Made by a program: the position numbers and the translations under genes
Source of the DNA: Desulfosudis oleivorans
Lineage (GTDB): Bacteria; Desulfobacterota; Desulfobacteria; Desulfobacterales; SURF-7
Reading direction: 5' to 3'
Assembly (NCBI GenBank): GCA_020723325.1
Contig: DYJD01000018.1
Coordinates: 1 to 64,000 of the forward strand
Length of the DNA stretch: 64,000 bases
The notes under the pieces: model-generated
Databases searched by the model: none
The model's input: the letters and a program-made list of their open reading frames with translations, nothing else
Told to the model about the DNA's origin: nothing
Shown here: piece by piece, positions 58,030 through 64,000 of the stretch
Position numbering within the stretch: the stretch's first letter is position 1
Layout of the letters: each line of letters opens with the position of its first letter

Positions 58030-58118
58030 GTGTTATGTTTTGTAACACAATCGGATTGGAAGTATTGTTACTTTCTGATTTTACAGCGGATGAGATGTGT
58101 TGTTACAAAATATAACAC
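58030..58118. promoter_or_regulatory. Paired inverted repeats upstream of the AbiE-type genes
   Basis: GTGTTATGTTTTGTAACAC at 58030-58048 and GTGTTGTTACAAAATATAAC at 58097-58116 (ending AC at 58118) are each dyads. They are also near reverse complements of each other over 16 bp (58031-58046 against 58102-58117, one mismatch). The arrangement suggests two operator sites for a dimeric regulator, or a large stem in RNA. Confidence 0.55.
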
Positions 58119-58145
58119 TGGTACGATATGGAACAATTGAGGATC

Positions 58146-58200
58146 TTGACATTTTGTTGTCTATTTGATTAATGTTGTCCAATTGGACAACAATTATATA
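58146..58200 (+). promoter_or_regulatory. Promoter and perfect 18-bp palindromic operator
   Basis: TTGACA at 58146-58151 is a consensus -35, with TTAATG 17 bp downstream as a weak -10. GTTGTCCAATTGGACAAC at 58174-58191 is a perfect palindrome overlapping or just after the -10, followed by TATATAAAC. AbiEi antitoxins are known to repress their own promoters at inverted repeats, so this is a good candidate site. Confidence 0.55.
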
Positions 58201-58216
58201 AACGACAATAGCTATC

Positions 58217-59275
58217 ATGGAATCAAAAATATATAAAAAAGTGGAAGAAGAATTGAGAAAACTTCTTCCCTCTGAAGGGATGGAAATCAGGTTCCAAGGC
58301 CAGACCGACGCCAGGAGGGAAAATAAAGGTTTTTATGCGGATATCTCTTATCGGAACATTCAATTCAGACTTGTCGGGGATATTGAGCATCAGGGCAGCA
58401 TGCCGATTTTGCGGAACAAGATCAATCAGGTAAAAAAAATGGCAGCATTACACAAAAAAGAAATTCCGGTCATTGCCGCCCCATATCTTAGCCCTGACAA
58501 ACAATCAATTTGCCGAGAAGCTGGAATAAATTTTTTCGATCTATCTGGAAACGTTTTTCTATCTTATGAGTGCATTCACATTGAGCGGATTGGTTTTTCA
58601 AACAAATATCCTGAAAAGCGAAAAGGACGCGGAGCTTTTTCTGACAAGGCTTCCCTGATTCTAAGAGTTCTTTTGGCGCAAGGCCAGAAAGAATGGGGTG
58701 TCCGCGAACTCGCCCAGATGACGGGACTTGATCCGGGCTTTGTATCGAGAATGGCCCGGGAATTAGAACAACGGGAATATATTGTGCGGGCGGAGTCGAA
58801 AATTCGATTGCGAGATCCCAAAAGTATCCTTGAAGATTGGGTGCGAGAATACAATTATCGCAAAAACAGATTGGAGAATTTTTTTTATTTGGCAACAGAT
58901 GCGGATGTGATTATTAATACGTTTCGGCAGGCTCAAAAGGAATTACCCGATTTTACTTTATCTATGCATGCAGGAGCAGGATTGGTTTCGTCATACGCTG
59001 CTTATAATGAAGTGCATATTTATATAGAAGAAGTTGAGGATATTGCTAGTTTTCAGAAAGTTATGAATCTCACTGAATCACGAAAGGGGGCGAATGTTAT
59101 TTTCATGCTCCCTCACTATAAACATTCAATTTTGTGGGATGTGCGCGAAATAAAGGGGATGAAGATCGTTTCGGATTTGCAACTCTACCTAGATCTATAT
59201 CATTATCCGCTGCGAGGTCGTGAACAGGCCGAGCATCTGTATCAAAAGCGATTACGTCATTTATTTGAAGGTTGA
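58217..59275 (+). CDS. AbiEi-like antitoxin/transcriptional regulator
   Basis: A 352-residue protein. An N-terminal domain (residues 1-130, with KKEIPVIAAPYLSPDKQSIC and GINFFDLSGNVFL) precedes a winged-helix region about 150-200 (WGVRELAQMTGLDPGFVSRM, then ARELEQREYIVRAE). This layout and the companion nucleotidyltransferase gene one base later fit type IV AbiE modules, where the antitoxin also represses the promoter. The gene is A/T-rich relative to the chromosome and sits behind strong palindromes. The family assignment is by architecture and context, not a search. The ATG at 58217 lacks a strong ribosome site. Confidence 0.65.
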   Translation: MESKIYKKVEEELRKLLPSEGMEIRFQGQTDARRENKGFYADISYRNIQFRLVGDIEHQGSMPILRNKINQVKKMAALHKKEIPVIAAPYLSPDKQSICREAGINFFDLSGNVFLSYECIHIERIGFSNKYPEKRKGRGAFSDKASLILRVLLAQGQKEWGVRELAQMTGLDPGFVSRMARELEQREYIVRAESKIRLRDPKSILEDWVREYNYRKNRLENFFYLATDADVIINTFRQAQKELPDFTLSMHAGAGLVSSYAAYNEVHIYIEEVEDIASFQKVMNLTESRKGANVIFMLPHYKHSILWDVREIKGMKIVSDLQLYLDLYHYPLRGREQAEHLYQKRLRHLFEG

Positions 59276-59276
59276 A

Positions 59277-60092
59277 ATGATGGAGAATCGTCTTGTTTCA
59301 AGTGGACTTATCGATATCTTATGTATTTTAAAGCCGTATTTATCTCAGATCGTAATCGGCGGGGGGTGGGTACCGCATCTGTATAATCGCTATCTCCAAA
59401 ACGATAGTAAAATGGAACCCCTGTTCACAAGAGATATTGATTTGTTAGTACAAAAAAACTTGCCGGTCATAGGAAAGAAAACCGTCGATCACCTGCTGAC
59501 GGAAACCGGAATGATAACGATTTTTAAATCACGCTCAACTCCACCACTGATTCTTTACCAGGGAAACATAGGCGGCCATGAAGTAGAAGTCGAATTTTTA
59601 ACTCACCAGGAGGGTTCAAATCCAGCAGCGGTTATAGAAGTTCAACAAGGACTACATGCTGAGGCGTTGCGATATCTTTCGGTTCTATTAGAAAATACGA
59701 TTACTCTTGAAATAAATGAGCTTGGTTCGCAACTTATTGTTAAAGTGCCCACACCGGCAGCATATATTTTTAACAAGGGGCTAACATTCACAAGACGAAA
59801 AGAAAAGATAAAGAAGGCCAAAGACCTATATTATATTTTTGACATGCTTTCATCTATTCCCTCAATAAAAGATGAGATTATGAACGGATTGCTTTTTTTT
59901 GAAAATAAATATCCGAAGTGGTTCAAGACGTTTAAAAAAAACCTGACCGCTGCTTTTCATGACATATATTCAGATGGTGTTTTATGGACGATAAGTCAGT
60001 GTTCGGCCGGTGTATATATAAATTTGGATGATGATCAGTTGAAGCAATATATATATGGCATCTTTTCTAAACTTTTAAATGAATTGCCTTGA
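59277..60092 (+). CDS. AbiEii-like nucleotidyltransferase toxin
   Basis: 271 residues from ATG 59277 (or 59280), one base after the AbiEi-type stop, with GAAGG upstream. The nucleotidyltransferase signature is IGGGWVPHLYNRYL followed by FTRDIDLLV, where the GG and the two Asp of D-I-D form the active site; EVEVEFL holds the third acidic position. AbiEii toxins use such a site to add nucleotides to tRNA ends. The pair is A/T-rich and appears laterally acquired. The N-terminal frame extending to 59220 lies inside the previous gene and is not used. Convergent with the sigma-54 regulator at 60146. Confidence 0.7.
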   Translation: MMENRLVSSGLIDILCILKPYLSQIVIGGGWVPHLYNRYLQNDSKMEPLFTRDIDLLVQKNLPVIGKKTVDHLLTETGMITIFKSRSTPPLILYQGNIGGHEVEVEFLTHQEGSNPAAVIEVQQGLHAEALRYLSVLLENTITLEINELGSQLIVKVPTPAAYIFNKGLTFTRRKEKIKKAKDLYYIFDMLSSIPSIKDEIMNGLLFFENKYPKWFKTFKKNLTAAFHDIYSDGVLWTISQCSAGVYINLDDDQLKQYIYGIFSKLLNELP

Positions 60093-60145
60093 GTCACGCC
60101 GAAGGTTTTCTTCATGCCCTGGTGATAAAACAGCTTGACGCAACG

Positions 60146-61552
60146 CTATTTATGCTTGAGATAGCGGGCCAAACGCTGTCGGGAGATGCCCAGGGCCTGG
60201 GCGGCGGCGGATTGGTTGTTGTGATGGTGCTTAAGGGCGGTTTGGATCAGGTGCAGGGTGGCTTCTTTGATGGTGGGGAGTGGTTTTTCCCCTGGGAATA
60301 CTACTGGCGGGCCGCCATTCAGCTCGGACGCAGCGCCTGCGGCTATTTTGTCTTTGGCAATGGTCAGACCAGGGAAGCATTGCGCGGACAACCGCCCGAT
60401 GCGATCCCGGCCCACGGCGTCGTGGACCATGGCGGCCAGTTCGCGCACATTGCCGGGAAAGTCATGCTGGGACAGGGCCGTGACGATCGCTTGCGGGCAT
60501 AGCGGGACTTCCTTGCCCAGGCCGGCAGCCGCTTTGGCCAGAAAATGGTCGAGCAGCAGGGGAATGTCCGCGCGTCGCTGGCGGAGTGCCGGGAGGTGTA
60601 ACCGGTGGGTGGACAGGCGATAGAACAAATCCTTGCGGAAGCGGCCGGATTGTTGCAAGGCCTCCAGATCCTGATTGGTGGTGGCGATTACGCGGACATC
60701 GGTGGTTTTGGCCGTGTCGCAGCCCAGGGGGAAATATTCGCGCTCCTGGAGCAGGCGCAACAGTTTGACCTGGGATTCCGGGCCGAGATCCCCGATTTCA
60801 TCCAAAAATAGGGTGCCGCCGGCGGCTTTTTCCACCAAACCCGGCCGCCTTTCCGCCGCGCCGGTAAAGGCGCCTTTGGCATGGCCGAACAGGGTGTCGG
60901 TGAAAGCATGGTCATCGATGCCCGCCACATTCACGGCCGTCAAGGGCTTATCCGGGCGGCTCAGGCGGTGGATGCAACCGGACAGCAACTCCTTGCCCGT
61001 GCCGGTTTCGCCGGTGATCAAGACCGGCTGGCGGCTTACAGCAATGGATTCCACATATTGAAAGACGGCCAGCATACTCCGGTCAGCGGTGATGATATCG
61101 GCAAAGACTTCCGGATGCGCCAGTTTCCCGGTAAGCATGCGTTCTTTCAGCAGGCTGTTCTGCTCTTGCAGCTCGCGGATTTCGATGGCCCGTTGTACGC
61201 CGGACACCAATCGGTCTTTTTCCACAGGTTTCACCATGTAATCCAGGGCCCCGGCCTTGATACAGCGCACGGCCGTATCCACCTCATCCACCCCGGTAAT
61301 GATGATCACCGGAATCCAGGGGTATTCCTGTTTGATGCGCTGAAGCAATTCCTCCCCGGATAAGTGCGGCATGACCATGTCCAGCAGGGCCACGCCCACC
61401 GGGTGTTGGCTCAAAACGGCCTCCGCTTCCCGGCTGTCCGCACACGTGAGAATATGATTGATGCCGCTCATGCGCAACGCCATGGAAAAACTCCGGAGGG
61501 TTTCGGCTTCGTCTTCTACTATCAGAATGGGGTTGGCTGGGTAGGGGTTCAT
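60146..61552 (-). CDS. NtrC-family sigma-54-dependent response regulator
   Basis: 468 residues from MNPYPANPILIVEDEAETLR at 61552; the frame upstream to 61654 is repeat DNA. Receiver with phospho-Asp in GVALLDMVMPHLSGEE; AAA+ with GETGTGKE, GAFTGA (AKGAFTGAAERR) and LFLDEIGDLG; C-terminal Fis-type helix-turn-helix (NNQSAAAQALGISRQRLARY). It activates sigma-54 promoters. The hybrid kinase at 61656 lies immediately upstream on the same strand and is its likely partner. The intervening 100 bp are GATTTGA and GAATTAN repeats. Confidence 0.95.
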   Translation of the reverse strand: MNPYPANPILIVEDEAETLRSFSMALRMSGINHILTCADSREAEAVLSQHPVGVALLDMVMPHLSGEELLQRIKQEYPWIPVIIITGVDEVDTAVRCIKAGALDYMVKPVEKDRLVSGVQRAIEIRELQEQNSLLKERMLTGKLAHPEVFADIITADRSMLAVFQYVESIAVSRQPVLITGETGTGKELLSGCIHRLSRPDKPLTAVNVAGIDDHAFTDTLFGHAKGAFTGAAERRPGLVEKAAGGTLFLDEIGDLGPESQVKLLRLLQEREYFPLGCDTAKTTDVRVIATTNQDLEALQQSGRFRKDLFYRLSTHRLHLPALRQRRADIPLLLDHFLAKAAAGLGKEVPLCPQAIVTALSQHDFPGNVRELAAMVHDAVGRDRIGRLSAQCFPGLTIAKDKIAAGAASELNGGPPVVFPGEKPLPTIKEATLHLIQTALKHHHNNQSAAAQALGISRQRLARYLKHK

Positions 61553-61566
61553 ATCAGGCCTATAGG

Positions 61567-61687
61567 GGATTTGAGATTTGAGATTTGAAATTTGAGATAT
61601 GGAAAGGATCTCCTGGAAATAAATCAAAAAAAATAAATTGATAGAATTCCACAATTCATAATTCGTAATTCCTAATTCGTAATTGCT
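61567..61687. repeat. GATTTGA and GAATTAN heptamer repeats
   Basis: GATTTGAGATTTGAGATTTG at 61569-61588 and following AAATTTGAG are period-7 units of the family also at 29254. 61649-61687 reads CCACAATTCATAATTCGTAA then TTCCTAATTCGTAATTGC, a GAATTAN copy that encodes the last codons (LRIRNYEL) and TGA stop of the kinase gene ending at 61656. Confidence 0.85.
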
Positions 61688-63557
61688 TTTCCAACTCCGC
61701 CTTTCTAACCGGCTTAGCCATAACCTCGCTGTACCCCAGCTCCCGGATTTCCTTGATCAAGGGCGACCCGATATTACCCGTGACAATGATGACCCGGATA
61801 TCGGCCAGGGTGGACTCCCGCTTGATGACGCGGCAGACTTCCAGGCCGTTCATGTCCGGCATCATGAGATCCAGGAACAGGATATCCGGCCGTTCGCTGC
61901 CCAGGAGGATGCAGGCCTCGGTGCCGCTCTGGGCTTCGCGGATTTTATAAATGGGATTCCCTTCCAGAAAAGCCCTTAGAATCTTGCGGCTCTTGGGATC
62001 ATCGTCCACGATGAGGATTTTCTTGTGTTCCACGGGCCTTATGGCCGGAAAAGAGAGGGTGAAGACCGTGCCCTGGTTTTCCCGGGTGGCCACAGTGATG
62101 GTTCCGTGGTGGCGTTCGATGATGTTGCGGGTCACGGCCAGGCCCAGGCCGGTGCCGCCCATGCTGCGCTTGGTAGTGAAGAAGGGGTCCATGATTTGAT
62201 TGAGTTTGTTTTCAGGTATGCCGATGCCCTGGTCGCGAACCTCGATGGTCACACGATTTTCCGACGGGTTATAGGAGGTTTTCAGGGAAACGCCCTTGCT
62301 GCGGTCGGGCAGGGCTTCCAGGGCGTTCTGGATCAGATTGATGATCACCTGCTCCAGTTTACGGAAATCGGCGTTGATTTTCGGCAGGTTTTCATCAAAA
62401 TCCGTATGGAAGTGATCGGTGGTATGTTTGATTTTATGGTTCAGCAGGGCTGCGGCTTTATCGATAATTCGGTTGACGTTCTCCGGCCGGAAGCGGGTGG
62501 TGCTTTCCTTGACGGAATATTCCCGCAAATCCTGAACAATGCGTTTGATGCGTTTGGCGCCGTCTTCGATACCTTTGATGAGGGCCGGAATTTCCTGCCG
62601 GATTTCCGGGAAGGGCAGGCCGGCCACGCTGAAATCGCCATGGGCCTTATGATATTCCTCCAGCACCGGCGAAATGCTTTGCCAGGCTTCGGCCAGGATG
62701 GGGGCATTGAGCATGATGTAGTTGTTGGGATTATTGACTTCATGGGCCACCCCGGCCACCAGAGTGCCCAGGGCGATGAGCTTGTCGGCCTGGATCAGTT
62801 CCTCCTGAAACTTGATTTCCGAACTCATATCGTGGATGCGCAGGATGGCGACCCCATCGGTATCCTTTGTTCCTTCCAGGGGATAGACAAAGATTCGCTC
62901 GGTCCATTCCGGATCCACAGGGCTTTCCTGTTCATAATGTGTATGGGTTTTCCAGGAAACCGCTTCAGACATTCTGCGATGGTGGGCCGGGAATCTGCCT
63001 GGATCAAGGCAATTCATTCCGATGCTCAAGCCGCCCAAGGGCTTGAAATAGTCCCAGGCCGCCTTATTGAACATGACCACCCGCAAATTCCCATCCACCA
63101 GGAGTAAAGGCTCCAGGATGCCGTCAAACACGGAGGTCAGCAGGGTGCTGCTTGTTTTCAGCTTTTCCTCGTTCCGCTTACGTTCGGATATATCCCGGAT
63201 GATCTCCAGGTGGAATTTTTTCCCCTTCACCGATAGGGTGCTGGCGCTGACTTCAACCGGCAGTAAACCGCCGTTCCTACATTGCTGGCAGGTCTCGTAA
63301 ACCGCCTTGTTTTCAGGATCCAATTTAAATACAGTTTTGATAATCTCTTCTTTTTTTTCAGGGGCGCGCAGATCGGCTGCGTTCATGGCCAAAAGCTCCG
63401 CACGGGAATAACCGTAGGTTTGGACGGCACGCTCGTTGACTTCCACGATATTCAGGTTCTCATCCGCAAGAATGATGATATCGTTGGCGTAGCGGGTGAT
63501 GGCTTCATAATGAAGATATTCATGGATTTGATAAATCATTTCGAGATTATCCGCCAT
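61656..63557 (-). CDS. Soluble PAS-PAS hybrid histidine kinase
   Basis: About 633 residues from MADNLEMIYQIHEYLHYEAI at 63557; an ATG at 63566 adds three. No membrane segment. PAS (DIIILADENLNIVEVNERAV) with a CxxC pair in YETCQQCRNGGLL of its second half, a second PAS (LLTSVFDGILEPLLLVDGNL), DHp with H-box GVAHEVNNPNNYIM, a long helical insert, ATPase with NLIQNALEAL and GGTGLGLAVT, and a receiver (ILIVDDDPKS, ILFLDLMMPDMNGLEV). It differs from the FNN-type kinases of this window and has the EVNNP form. Likely partner of the sigma-54 regulator at 60146. The tail is repeat-encoded. Confidence 0.92.
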   Translation of the reverse strand: MADNLEMIYQIHEYLHYEAITRYANDIIILADENLNIVEVNERAVQTYGYSRAELLAMNAADLRAPEKKEEIIKTVFKLDPENKAVYETCQQCRNGGLLPVEVSASTLSVKGKKFHLEIIRDISERKRNEEKLKTSSTLLTSVFDGILEPLLLVDGNLRVVMFNKAAWDYFKPLGGLSIGMNCLDPGRFPAHHRRMSEAVSWKTHTHYEQESPVDPEWTERIFVYPLEGTKDTDGVAILRIHDMSSEIKFQEELIQADKLIALGTLVAGVAHEVNNPNNYIMLNAPILAEAWQSISPVLEEYHKAHGDFSVAGLPFPEIRQEIPALIKGIEDGAKRIKRIVQDLREYSVKESTTRFRPENVNRIIDKAAALLNHKIKHTTDHFHTDFDENLPKINADFRKLEQVIINLIQNALEALPDRSKGVSLKTSYNPSENRVTIEVRDQGIGIPENKLNQIMDPFFTTKRSMGGTGLGLAVTRNIIERHHGTITVATRENQGTVFTLSFPAIRPVEHKKILIVDDDPKSRKILRAFLEGNPIYKIREAQSGTEACILLGSERPDILFLDLMMPDMNGLEVCRVIKRESTLADIRVIIVTGNIGSPLIKEIRELGYSEVMAKPVRKAELEKQLRIRNYEL

Positions 63558-63566
63558 GGTAATCAA

Positions 63567-63870
63567 CGGTGATTATATTCTGTAAGGGATGGAAATGGTA
63601 ATGATAAAGATAGCCCGCAATATACCTTGGTCCCGCTCTTTTTACAAGTCCCAGTTTGACTTATTAATATTTCCCATCCCATGGGACACGGTCCGAATTT
63701 TTCGAACGCGCCGGCTCCAAGGGGCCCGGACAAAGCAGGCATGGTTTGGATAACTATTTTGAAATTCAAAGTATTCATGAAATATCCAAAGAAAGAGGCT
63801 GGTGGCATGGATTTTGAAATACATTTAATATTTGAGATTTGAGACTGAATGCGAACAACGAAGGTGTGGT
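63567..63870. other. Divergent intergenic region
   Basis: 304 bp between two divergent signalling genes. I see no supported gene; two short minus-strand frames have no ribosome site or motif. TTTGAGATTTGAGAC at about 63829-63843 is a short piece of the GATTTGA heptamer family. GAAGGTGTGGT ahead of 63871 is the ribosome site of the next gene. Confidence 0.6.
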
Positions 63871-64000
63871 ATGAAGCTCGATAAAGCGGATGCCGGCGGA
63901 TCTGAAAAAGCGCGGATGGCCGAGAAACTGCTGGAAAGCGAGGCGCGGCTTCAATTTTTTTCAGCAGCCACTTCCGAAGGCATCATCATTCACGAGGGCG
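63871..64000 (+). CDS. Start of a PAS-domain signalling protein (truncated by window end)
   Basis: ATG at 63871 with AAGGTG upstream; 43 codons to the window edge with no stop. After MKLDKADAGGSEKARMAEKL the chain reads LLESEARLQFFSAATSEG and IIIHEG, the typical linker helix and first strand of a PAS domain in sensor kinases or diguanylate cyclases. What follows cannot be known. It is divergent from the hybrid kinase ending at 61656. Confidence 0.65.
   Translation, partial: MKLDKADAGGSEKARMAEKLLESEARLQFFSAATSEGIIIHEG

Noticed and set aside
60089-60502. 137-codon plus-strand frame after the AbiEii-like gene
   Set aside because: It lies opposite the HTH and AAA+ region of the sigma-54 regulator and has no motif.

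Overview
The window looks like a chromosomal segment of a Gram-negative, probably anaerobic bacterium, most likely a Desulfobacterota (deltaproteobacterial) lineage. This is inferred from the very dense set of large hybrid histidine kinases with NtrC-type sigma-54 regulators, a three-piece 'archaeal-type' glutamate synthase, a class I adenylate cyclase, an intergenic landscape of short tandem repeats, and moderate-to-high GC in the core genes. No rRNA or marker gene confirms the taxonomy.

Layout. (1) 1-7049 is a defence region: gene debris including a Fic N-terminal stump, a MntA/HepT toxin-antitoxin pair, a leader and a ten-repeat CRISPR array (1699-2381), then a TPR protein, a CRISPR-associated primase-polymerase (CAPP), Cas1 and Cas2. 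No Cas6, Cas10, Cas3 or other effector is present here, so this is an adaptation module whose interference partner must lie elsewhere. (2) 7259-21528 is housekeeping: ClpB; a split glutamate synthase (glutaminase subunit, ferredoxin/FMN synthase subunit, fused GXGXG/FAD-NAD(P) subunit); CarA, CarB and PurF, with carB and purF overlapping. (3) 21540-25119, minus strand: a secreted protein, a hotdog thioesterase, a VapC/Phd-type pair, an AT-rich insert of three unknown genes, and a ParE/Phd-type pair. (4) 25424-29251: class I adenylate cyclase, a small Cys-rich protein, QueE and QueC. (5) 29371-46945: five large sensor kinases, one sigma-54 regulator, a stand-alone four-helix-bundle (S23/IVP-like) gene and a periplasmic binding protein. 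(6) 47514-57711: three chemoreceptors, two CheW, a periplasmic beta-carbonic anhydrase and a receiver protein; no CheA, CheR or CheB is visible. (7) 58217-60092: an AT-rich AbiEi/AbiEii-type pair behind strong palindromic operators. (8) 60146-64000: a sigma-54 regulator and hybrid kinase, and the start of another PAS protein.

How the genes work together. The Cas1-Cas2-CAPP set can be read as a spacer-acquisition machine with its own DNA polymerase. The kinase, regulator, chemoreceptor and binding-protein genes form one long sensory block. CarAB-PurF and GltS share glutamine-nitrogen metabolism.

The most unusual theme is the intergenic DNA. At least six different period-7 tandem repeat families and two period-6 families recur between genes. 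One period-7 family (GAATTAN units) supplies the stop codon of ten genes, and inverted copies of it flank the IVP gene. Another element (50529-50738) has perfect 31-bp terminal inverted repeats like a MITE. These repeats and the CAPP adaptation operon are the main candidates for new biology. All functional calls come from reading the sequence; no database search was run.
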